The notes under the pieces were generated by a model that was given only the letters and a program-made list of their open reading frames with translations, made no database searches and was not told where the DNA came from. Positions 7,011-13,076 of a stretch of 14,901 bases of DNA are shown here, in pieces. The stretch comes from an uncultured Lachnospiraceae bacterium (GTDB lineage: Bacteria; Bacillota; Clostridia; Lachnospirales; Lachnospiraceae): positions 1 through 14,901 of the forward strand of contig CACZQT010000275.1 in assembly GCA_902783295.1 (NCBI GenBank), read 5' to 3'. How positions within the stretch are numbered: the stretch's first letter is position 1; the number at the start of each line of letters is the position of its first letter. The translations under genes were made by a program, and so were the position numbers.

Positions 7011-7986
7011 GGCTGCCCCTCCCTTCTTCTTCGGCAAGGAAGCACTTTGCCCAGTGTGTATCATTCAGATGTACTGCTTCCGGCTTCTCTGTTCTGCATC
7101 GATCCATGCAGCGCGGACAACGTGGATGGAATGGACACCCGGAAGGGATGTCCGTGGGGTCCGGCGCCAGGCCGGAAATCACCTTCAGACGGTCCTGGTT
7201 CCGGCTGACGTCAGGGATAGAATCAAACAATGCCTTCGTGTAGAAATGACGCGGGTCTTTGTAGATATCAAAAACGCTGCCATATTCCAGCACGCTGCCG
7301 GCGTACATAATGGCTACATTGTCGCAGATCTCCGCTACAATACCCAGATCATGAGTAATCATAATCATCGAAGACTGGTATTTTTTCTTCAGTTCCTTCA
7401 TAAGTTCCAGAATCTGCGCCTGTATCGTTACGTCCAGAGCGGTTGTCGGTTCGTCCGCGATCAGAAGCGACGGTCTGCATGAAAGGGCAATCGCAATCAC
7501 GACGCGCTGCTTCATACCACCGGAAAACTGATGCGGATACTCTCCGGCCCGTTCTCTGTCAATACCGACGGTCTCCAGCATGTCTCCGGCTTTTTCCCAG
7601 GCTTCCTTCTTGGAACAGTGTTCATGGAGAAGGATCATTTCGCAGATCTGGTCTCCTACTGTCTTCACCGGATCTAGAGATGTCATGGGATCCTGAAAAA
7701 TCATGGCGATTTCTTCGCCTCTTATGGCACGCATCTCCTTATCGCTCAGAGTAAAGAGATCCTTATACTTGAAGATCACCTTGCCGCCCAGCACCTTTGC
7801 CGGCGGATTCGGAAGAATCCGGAGAATGCTCAGGGCAGTTGTTGTTTTACCGGCGCCGGTCTCTCCAACAAAGCCAAGTGCTTCCCCCTCCCCAACCTGA
7901 AGATCCAGCCCGTTCACCGCATGAACATGGCGCCTTCCGGAATGATATTCTACCGTCAGGTCTTCTATTCGTAAAAAATCTTTCAT
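7003..7986 (-). CDS. dppD: Peptide ABC transporter ATP-binding protein, DppD/OppD type
   Basis: 327 residues. Partner ATPase of the F subunit. Seen: Walker A GETGAGKTT (41-49), Q-loop Gln98, canonical signature FSGGM (154-158) with KQR, Walker B LLIADEP (174-180) with TTALD, switch His212, and the C-terminal domain with FYTKALFDSIP (248-258) and GCPFHPRCPRC (283-293), cysteines 284, 290, 293, 297 and 315. Such cysteines are conserved in D subunits and have been reported to hold an iron-sulfur cluster in a mycobacterial OppD. The ATG at 7986 has AAGGAGG 11 nt upstream and follows the permease stop by 16 nt. A longer frame upstream would overlap the permease and lacks family sequence. Confidence 0.94.
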   Translation of the reverse strand: MKDFLRIEDLTVEYHSGRRHVHAVNGLDLQVGEGEALGFVGETGAGKTTTALSILRILPNPPAKVLGGKVIFKYKDLFTLSDKEMRAIRGEEIAMIFQDPMTSLDPVKTVGDQICEMILLHEHCSKKEAWEKAGDMLETVGIDRERAGEYPHQFSGGMKQRVVIAIALSCRPSLLIADEPTTALDVTIQAQILELMKELKKKYQSSMIMITHDLGIVAEICDNVAIMYAGSVLEYGSVFDIYKDPRHFYTKALFDSIPDVSRNQDRLKVISGLAPDPTDIPSGCPFHPRCPRCMDRCRTEKPEAVHLNDTHWAKCFLAEEEGRGSHE

Positions 7987-8002
7987 GCGCTCTGCGGCCT
8001 CC

Positions 8003-8866
8003 TTACTGTCTGAGTTTGGGATCCAGCGCGTCCCTGAGGCCGTCTCCAAGCACATTCAGGCTGAATATGGTAATGGCAATGGCCAGCCCGGGGAACAGGC
8101 ACATATAGGAATAATCGCGGATATAGGTACGGGCGTTGGAAAGCATGGCTCCCCATTCCGGCGTAGGCGGTTCAATGCCGAGGCCGATAAAGCTTAAGCC
8201 TGCCGCCGTCAGGATAGCAAAAGCAACGCCCAGCGTAGCCTGAACGATAATAGGAGCAAGGCAGTTCGGCAGGATATGCTTCCGCAGGATGGTAAAATCC
8301 CGGGTTCCCACGGCTTTTGCCGCTTCCACAAATTCCTGCTCCTTTATTCCCAGCACAGACGCACGCACAATCCTGGCATATGTCGGGATAGAGGCAATCC
8401 CCGTAGCAATCATCAGATTGGTCAGACCGGCACCCAGCGCTGCCGCGATGGAGATCGCCAGAAGCGTAGCCGGGATGGACATGATCACGTCCATGGCACG
8501 CATAATCAGGTTATCGGTCCAGCCGCCGTAGTAACCGGCTACTGCTCCCAGAAGGCCCCCCGCCACGACAGCAATGCCCACTGCGATAAAACCGACCTTC
8601 AGAGAGATCCGGGATCCGTATACCACCCGGGAAAAAATATCCCGGCCGAACTCATCCGTACCGAACAGATGCTCCCTGCAGGGGAACTTATACGCATTGA
8701 GAAAGTCCATCTGGTCATAAGAATACGGAGCGATCTGATCTGCAAAAATGGCAGTCAGAACCAGTACGCACAGCACAAACAGGCCAAACATGGCCAGTTT
8801 GTTCTTCATCAGTCTCTCAAAAGTTTCTCTGGCAAAGCTGTATCGTTTTTCTTTTGTCTGCTTCAC
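8003..8866 (-). CDS. dppC: Peptide ABC transporter permease, DppC/OppC type
   Basis: 287 residues beginning with GTG (8866); GGAGG stands 8 nt upstream and no in-frame ATG fits as well. Six membrane segments are visible: an N-terminal one (about 24-42), the OppC N-terminal block, then hydrophobic stretches near 90-112, 127-148, 150-170, 203-230 and 255-275. HLFGTDEFGRDIFSRVVYG (66-84) is diagnostic for the C permease. The EAA loop (EFVEAAKAVGTRDF, 178-191, through LPN at 199-201) couples to the ATPases, and GDGLRDALDP (274-283) is the usual C-terminus. It pairs with the B permease, whose stop lies 14 nt upstream. Confidence 0.94.
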   Translation of the reverse strand: MKQTKEKRYSFARETFERLMKNKLAMFGLFVLCVLVLTAIFADQIAPYSYDQMDFLNAYKFPCREHLFGTDEFGRDIFSRVVYGSRISLKVGFIAVGIAVVAGGLLGAVAGYYGGWTDNLIMRAMDVIMSIPATLLAISIAAALGAGLTNLMIATGIASIPTYARIVRASVLGIKEQEFVEAAKAVGTRDFTILRKHILPNCLAPIIVQATLGVAFAILTAAGLSFIGLGIEPPTPEWGAMLSNARTYIRDYSYMCLFPGLAIAITIFSLNVLGDGLRDALDPKLRQ

Positions 8867-8880
8867 TTTTCCGGCCTCCC

Positions 8881-9810
8881 TTACCTGTACTGGGACTTGA
8901 TCTTCGGATCAAGGAATGCATATACGATATCAATGATCAGATTGATCAGGCAGAAAGCCAGCGAAATGAAAAGAACTCCGCCCTGCACCACAGGGAAATC
9001 CCGCTGTTTGATGGCGTCCACCATCAGCCGGCCAACCCCGTTGATGGAAAAGATAGTCTCACACAGCACGGCCCCGCCCAGCAGATTGCCGAACTGAATA
9101 CCGACAACTGTGACGATGGGTACAAGCGCGTTTCTGAGCACATGATCCAGCGTGATGCGTTTTTCACTCTGTCCCTTGGCCCTGACGGTACGGATGTAAT
9201 CCTGACGGATTACCTCCAGCATGCTGGAGCGTGTCATGCGCGCAAATACAGCAATCGACTGCGTGCCAAGCGTAAATGCCGGCAATACCACATGCCGGAA
9301 GCTGGTCAGTCCGGATGGAGGAAACCAGCCCAGTTTTACGGAAAACAGAAGTATGAGCAGCAGGCCTAGCCAGAAAACGGGCATGGAAATGCCGATCAGC
9401 CCCAAAATCATAGTAATGTTGTCAAAGAAAGAATACTGTTTCGTAGCAGAGATGATGCCGATGGGAATCCCGATCAGTATGGCGATGATGACAGCTGCCA
9501 GAGACAACCGTATCGTGGAAGGAAGCGCACTTGTGATCTCCTTCATAACAGGCAGGCCGCTCTTATAGGATGTGCCCAGATCGCCGTGCAGGAACAAATC
9601 CCGGACGTAGCGCAGATAACGGATGAAGAAGGAATCGTTGAGCCCCATCGACTCCCGCATAGCTTCAACCTCTTCCAGAGATGCGGACTCGCCCAGCACT
9701 ATTCTCGCAGGGTCCCCTCTGGTGATGGACATAAGGAAAAATACGATCAGCGTCACCAGAAGCATCACCGGAATCAGGTACAAAATCCTCTTCAGGATGT
9801 ATTTTATCAT
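8881..9810 (-). CDS. dppB: Peptide ABC transporter permease, DppB/OppB type
   Basis: 309 residues; ATG with GGAGG at 7 nt. The N-terminal helix (about 9-28) is followed by RGDPA (31-35), the extracellular DLFLHGDLGTSY block (71-82), membrane segments near 99-121, 133-156, 174-195, 229-250 and 277-299, the EAA loop (DYIRTVRAKGQSEKR, 204-218) and the C-terminal FLDPKIK (299-305). All are typical of B permeases of the dipeptide/oligopeptide/nickel family. It forms the membrane channel with the C subunit. A strong terminator hairpin separates it from the upstream binding-protein gene, and there is no room for a promoter in the 37 nt between hairpin and start. Its expression therefore seems to depend on read-through. 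Confidence 0.95.
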   Translation of the reverse strand: MIKYILKRILYLIPVMLLVTLIVFFLMSITRGDPARIVLGESASLEEVEAMRESMGLNDSFFIRYLRYVRDLFLHGDLGTSYKSGLPVMKEITSALPSTIRLSLAAVIIAILIGIPIGIISATKQYSFFDNITMILGLIGISMPVFWLGLLLILLFSVKLGWFPPSGLTSFRHVVLPAFTLGTQSIAVFARMTRSSMLEVIRQDYIRTVRAKGQSEKRITLDHVLRNALVPIVTVVGIQFGNLLGGAVLCETIFSINGVGRLMVDAIKQRDFPVVQGGVLFISLAFCLINLIIDIVYAFLDPKIKSQYR

Positions 9811-9837
9811 ATAATATCCTCCGGTTATCAGTCAGAA

Positions 9838-9908
9838 AAGAGACTGCAAAAAAACGGGAGAGGGGCGGTTTGGGAAACGTCCCCCTCTCCCGTTTTTCGC
9901 AGTTTCTT
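9838..9908 (-). terminator. Internal terminator between binding-protein and permease genes
   Basis: The core stem pairs 9850-9865 with 9882-9897 (16 bp: CGGGAGAGGGG plus an A/T run), followed on the minus strand by seven Ts (9848-9854). A flanking arm (about 9838-9847 with 9899-9908, one G-T wobble) lengthens the structure. It sits after the binding-protein stop and inside the operon, so it probably reduces, rather than ends, transcription of the downstream genes. Confidence 0.85.
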
Positions 9909-9925
9909 CAGACAGAACACGCTTC

Positions 9926-11431
9926 TTATTTTACTTTGTAGTAAGAATAGCAGCTGTTAGGATCCATCACCATGGATTCCACCTTGCTGCCGGTGCCCAC
10001 GAAGTACTTGCGTACCCACAGGTTAATCCAGGGGCATTCCTCTGCCAGTAATTCCTGAATCTCGTCATAAACTGCACCACGTTCCGCATCGCCAAAGACA
10101 ACGCGGGACTGCTCCAGCAGTTCGTCGCACTTTTCATTCACAAAACGAGCCCAGTTATTGCCGCCGTCCACCGCATTGGAAGAATGGAAGCAGTTGAACA
10201 GAACCGTATCCGGATCCATCGTGCCGCTGCCCCAGCCGACGATGAACAATTCCGAATTACCTGCATAAGCCTCTGAGCACATGGTCGCAAACTCCATGGT
10301 ATTGATCTTCAGCTTGATGCCCACTGCCTGCAGCATCTGCTGCGCAATGGTAGCTACGTCCAGGTTTTCCTTCTTCTCGTCGCAGATGACAGAGATCTCA
10401 AAACCATCTTCGTATCCGGCTTCCTTCAGAAGAGCTTTAGCCTTTTCCACGTCATAGGTGTGAGATTCTGTGATTTCTTTATAAAACTTCATATTGGAGC
10501 TGATTTCGCTGTATGCGATTTCCGCCGTGTCGCCTTTAATGACCTTTACCAGAGTAGGAACATCAAGTGCGCAGGAGATAGCCTGACGTACGCGGACATC
10601 GTTCAGAGGCGCTTTGCTGCAGTTCATACCCAGAAGCGTTGTAGCACGGGCGGGCTGTTCCAGCAGCGTGAGGCCTTCGGCATCGCGCACGCGGTTCAGA
10701 TCAGTTACAGGAATCTCCAGAGCGATATCCACATTGCCGCTCTCCAGTTCAATGGTACGGTTGGTGCCTTCCGGAACTGCTACAACCTCAACGGTACGGA
10801 ATACCGGCTTTTCACCCCAGTATTCTTCATTGCGTTCCAGAACCAGTTTCACACCCTTATCCCAGGACTGAAGTTTATAGGGGCCGGTTCCAACAGGCTG
10901 GGTACCGGTGTTCTCTCCGGCTTCCAGAATGGCTTTTTCATTGACAATGCCGGTGGAGGCAAAGGTAAGTCCGGCCAGGAAGGGAGCCGAAGGCTTATTG
11001 AGAACGATCTCAACATCATAATCGCTCGTAGCGGTCACAGAGGCTACATCACGGAAATAGGAAGCGATCTTGGGAGAATCCGCGCCGCGCGTATAAGTAA
11101 ACACTACGTCGCTGGCTTTCAGTTCTTCGCCGTTGGTAAACATGATACCCTGGCGGAGATGGAATACATAGGTCATATCATCCGTCTGCTCATAGCTCTC
11201 CGCCAGTTTGCCGACAATATTATGATCTTCATCCTCATAAACCAGCGTTTCAAAAATATTGTTGAAAATCTGCTGGGACGATGCGTCCGTAGTCTGAGAG
11301 GGATCGAGCGTAGAAGCTTCCGCGTTGGCTGCAACCCGGAGGACATCTTTATCCTCAGCAAATGCCTTCGTTACGGAAAGCGAAGAGAGGCTCACAACAA
11401 TAGCCAGCAGGAACAACAGGTAGCGTTTCAT
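9926..11431 (-). CDS. Peptide ABC transporter substrate-binding protein (SBP_bac_5 family)
   Basis: 501 residues; ATG with a near-perfect AAAGGAGG at 6 nt. It captures peptides outside the membrane and delivers them to the B/C permeases. Seen: an N-terminal hydrophobic signal (about 4-20) ending in AFA before E26, a signal peptidase I type cleavage site; then the family blocks TLDPSQTTD (41-49), LVYEDEDHNIVGKLAESYE (63-81), FTNGEELKASDVVFTY (98-113), GTGPYKL (181-187) and SEISSNMKFY (308-317). The protein has no lipobox cysteine at the signal end, which is unusual for a Gram-positive transporter of this kind. First gene of the operon; a terminator hairpin follows it. Ligand specificity is not readable. 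The downstream peptidases favour peptides over nickel or sugars. Confidence 0.93.
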   Translation of the reverse strand: MKRYLLFLLAIVVSLSSLSVTKAFAEDKDVLRVAANAEASTLDPSQTTDASSQQIFNNIFETLVYEDEDHNIVGKLAESYEQTDDMTYVFHLRQGIMFTNGEELKASDVVFTYTRGADSPKIASYFRDVASVTATSDYDVEIVLNKPSAPFLAGLTFASTGIVNEKAILEAGENTGTQPVGTGPYKLQSWDKGVKLVLERNEEYWGEKPVFRTVEVVAVPEGTNRTIELESGNVDIALEIPVTDLNRVRDAEGLTLLEQPARATTLLGMNCSKAPLNDVRVRQAISCALDVPTLVKVIKGDTAEIAYSEISSNMKFYKEITESHTYDVEKAKALLKEAGYEDGFEISVICDEKKENLDVATIAQQMLQAVGIKLKINTMEFATMCSEAYAGNSELFIVGWGSGTMDPDTVLFNCFHSSNAVDGGNNWARFVNEKCDELLEQSRVVFGDAERGAVYDEIQELLAEECPWINLWVRKYFVGTGSKVESMVMDPNSCYSYYKVK

Positions 11432-11484
11432 GTTTTTCCTCCTTTTATAAAGCGGTTTTTTTGCCGGCGTGCCTATCCTGTTTT

Positions 11485-11512
11485 CCCGCCCGGATGAATC
11501 CGGTTCTGCGGG
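11485..11512 (-). other. Hairpin in the 5' leader of the binding-protein gene
   Basis: The outer arms CCCGC (11485-11489) and GCGGG (11508-11512) enclose inner arms CCGGAT (11490-11495) and ATCCGG (11498-11503), separated by an asymmetric 4-nt bulge. It lies about 55-80 nt before the start codon and is not followed by a U-tract on the minus strand. It could stabilise the mRNA or belong to a regulatory leader. Confidence 0.45.
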
Positions 11513-11550
11513 AATCTGTCATAACCGGCCGTTACAGGCACAACGACAGT

Positions 11551-11572
11551 TTATGCCATAATCACACTCCTT
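11551..11572 (-). other. Start-stop mini-ORF (Met-Ala) with strong ribosome binding site
   Basis: On the minus strand AAGGAG (11567-11572) stands exactly 7 nt before ATG GCA TAA (11559-11551). The RBS is as good as those of the real genes around it, yet the frame stops after two codons. It may be a leader mini-ORF or a decayed gene start. Whether it is transcribed depends on a promoter I could not place. Confidence 0.35.
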
Positions 11573-11732
11573 TTTGCACAAAAACACAAGTATTTTTCCG
11601 TCATTTACTCTGTGCAGACAAAAATTCTTACACTTTTGTTACATTTTCCCAAGGGGCTGTTTGTCTCCGAAAAGATCATATTCATACAAACCTGTCAGGT
11701 CCTGTCATTTCTTTCTGTTCTGTACAGAAGAA

Positions 11733-11782
11733 GCCGCGGGGACGATTCTCCCGGCAAGCGCCAGAAAAACCGTCCCCGCGGC
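11733..11782 (-). terminator. Intrinsic terminator of the SH3-domain gene
   Basis: A perfect 12-bp GC-rich stem (11733-11744 with 11771-11782) encloses a 26-nt loop that can fold further (TTCT with AGAA, GGC with GCC). On the minus strand TTCTTCTGT follows, a modest U-rich tail. On the plus strand a T-rich run also follows, so it may work both ways. Confidence 0.7.
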
Positions 11783-11817
11783 ATTTGTTCTCTTGTTTTT
11801 CCTTAGGCATTTCCTTC

Positions 11818-12792
11818 TTACTTCCCGACACGGGAGGTATCATCCGTGAAGTGTCCGCCCATGATATAACCGGTCTGGCCGTCATATTTGACTTTGAACC
11901 AGCCGTTGCTTTCCTGTGAAATGATCGTCACCTGGTCGCCCTTGCGGATCATATCGATAATATTGCTGTCGGAAGCCTTGCTCATGGAGCTTCTCATGTT
12001 CAGGTTTTCGTACAGAGTCTTAACCTCACCGGCGGAAGCCGATTTCACGGAAGAACCGTCTGATGTCTTGACCACTGCCAGATACTTGCCCTTTACATAA
12101 CCGGTTTTGCCGTCGTAGGTTACCTTGTACCAGCCGTCATCCTGCTTGCTGACATTCGTTACCGTGTCCCCCTTCGGGATGGTGAGAATGATGTTCGCAG
12201 AACTGGACAGGCTCATGCTGCTGCGCATGTTCAGGTTGCCGGTTGTTTTCACGGTCTGCGACGAGCTGGAACTGCTTCCGGAACTGCTGCTTCCGCTCGA
12301 GGCGGTGGAGCCGGCCGGAGCAGCCGTCAGGTACTGTCCGCTGGCATAACCCACGGTTCCGTTATAGCTTACCTTGTACCAGCCGTTGGTATACTTGGTG
12401 AAGGATTCCACCACAGCTCCCTTCGGAATCGTCAGAAGGATATTGCTGGAAGTCGTGGTCTTCGCGCTGCTGCGCAGACGCAGAGCCGCCGTGGTCTGCT
12501 TCAGGTTCGTGGTGTTTTCCGTCAGGTATTTCCCGTACACATAACCCGTGCTGTTATTATAAGTGACTTTCCACCAGCCGTCACCTGCATCGCTGATGAC
12601 TTCTACGGTCTTGCCCTTCTTAATGGTGGTGATCAGCGAACCGCCGGTACCGGCGCTTTTGCGCAGATTCAGCGCTGTCGTGGTCACTGCCGAATGCCCG
12701 GCGGAAATTGCGAAACCGGGTACGGCGCTTCCTGCGGTAAGAATCGCAGCCGCCAGCATCGTTCCGATCCATTTTGCATGTTTCATTTTCAT
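11818..12792 (-). CDS. Secreted protein with four bacterial SH3 domains
   Basis: 324 residues. A positively charged start and hydrophobic stretch (about 8-26) end in GFA before I29, a signal peptidase I site, so the protein is probably exported. Four SH3b repeats follow at about 35-92, 96-156, 180-240 and 256-317. Each has the LNLRKSA/LNMRSSM opening, a KG turn, GWWKV or GWYKV, and TGYV before a final strand. A Ser/Gly linker (158-179) splits repeats 2 and 3. No hydrolase (NlpC/P60, amidase, lysozyme) domain is present, so binding to peptidoglycan or another wall polymer is the only role I can infer. Start choice: the ATG at 12792 is 4 nt after GGGAGG; a second ATG at 12786 is 10 nt after it and equally possible. 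It has its own promoter and terminator and is probably monocistronic. Confidence 0.88.
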   Translation of the reverse strand: MKMKHAKWIGTMLAAAILTAGSAVPGFAISAGHSAVTTTALNLRKSAGTGGSLITTIKKGKTVEVISDAGDGWWKVTYNNSTGYVYGKYLTENTTNLKQTTAALRLRSSAKTTTSSNILLTIPKGAVVESFTKYTNGWYKVSYNGTVGYASGQYLTAAPAGSTASSGSSSSGSSSSSSQTVKTTGNLNMRSSMSLSSSANIILTIPKGDTVTNVSKQDDGWYKVTYDGKTGYVKGKYLAVVKTSDGSSVKSASAGEVKTLYENLNMRSSMSKASDSNIIDMIRKGDQVTIISQESNGWFKVKYDGQTGYIMGGHFTDDTSRVGK

Positions 12793-12866
12793 TCGTCCTC
12801 CCTTTCCCGGCCTTTCGGCCTTTCCTGGAAATATAGTACTGTTCACAGTCGTGCGGAAGCTGAAAG

Positions 12867-12939
12867 AATAACACATCGAAACTGCCCGGACGAGGCCGGC
12901 GGATTCTGTAAAGAGGCCGCCTTTCGATGTCGTCTTATT
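12867..12939 (-). other. Structured 5' leader of the SH3 gene (candidate cis-regulatory RNA)
   Basis: Starting at the predicted transcription start, the minus strand folds into a closed structure: P1 pairs 12922-12930 with 12873-12881 (9 bp, ACATCGAAA with TTTCGATGT) and, across a 4x1 internal loop, 12935-12939 with 12867-12871. Inside it P2 pairs 12917-12921 with 12898-12902 (GGCGG with CCGCC). A short GGCC-GAAA-GGCC hairpin (12809-12820) lies 6 nt upstream of the ribosome binding site. I do not recognise it as a named riboswitch class. Confidence 0.5.
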
Positions 12940-12968
12940 ATTGTAAGGAATTATAACGTTTTCGTCAA
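12940..12968 (-). promoter_or_regulatory. Strong sigma-A type promoter of the SH3 gene
   Basis: TTGACG (12963-12968) and TACAAT (12940-12945) on the minus strand are spaced by exactly 17 nt. Transcription would begin near 12933, giving a leader of about 140 nt. A TATAAT-like string inside the spacer is a possible second -10. Confidence 0.75.
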
Positions 12969-13028
12969 GGCATCATACAGAAAGAAAATGAATGATTTTC
13001 TTAATTTTTTGCGTCCTGACGAATGCAG

Positions 13029-13064
13029 GAGCGCCAAAGCCATCTTCAGATGATTTCGGCGCTC
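13029..13064 (-). terminator. Hairpin downstream of typA, possible terminator
   Basis: The arms GAGCGCC (13029-13035) and GGCGCTC (13058-13064) form a 7-bp stem with inner pairing (CATCT with AGATG). It begins 12 nt after the typA stop. No U-tract follows on the minus strand, so its terminator function is uncertain. Rho-dependent or weak termination is possible. Confidence 0.45.
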
Positions 13065-13076
13065 AGAACGGGGAGA

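Larger units (their letters stand above)
11432..11817. other. 386-bp intergenic region upstream of the transporter operon
   Basis: I see no convincing gene on either strand. It holds the terminator of the SH3 gene (11733-11782), the leader of the binding-protein gene with a hairpin (11485-11512) and a two-codon ORF (11551-11559). I found no promoter that I would trust for the operon; weak minus-strand candidates (for example TTGGGA and TAAGAA about 16 nt apart near 11620-11650) have poor consensus. No T-box or known riboswitch signature was recognised. Confidence 0.6.

Noticed and set aside
10460..11497. A 345-codon open frame on the plus strand opposite the binding-protein gene
   Set aside because: It mirrors the minus-strand gene, which has an excellent RBS, signal peptide and family motifs. 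The plus frame has no family resemblance and no RBS.
11432..11600. T-box leader for the peptide operon
   Set aside because: No T-box sequence (GGTGGNACCGCG-like) or antiterminator/terminator pair is present in the leader.
11461..11919. A 152-codon plus-strand frame in the intergenic region
   Set aside because: No RBS; it runs through the terminator hairpin and into the antisense of the SH3 gene, and the translation shows no domain.
12867..12939. c-di-AMP (ydaO-type) or c-di-GMP riboswitch
   Set aside because: The gene context tempted me, but I do not see the conserved core sequences of either class. I kept it only as an unnamed structured leader.
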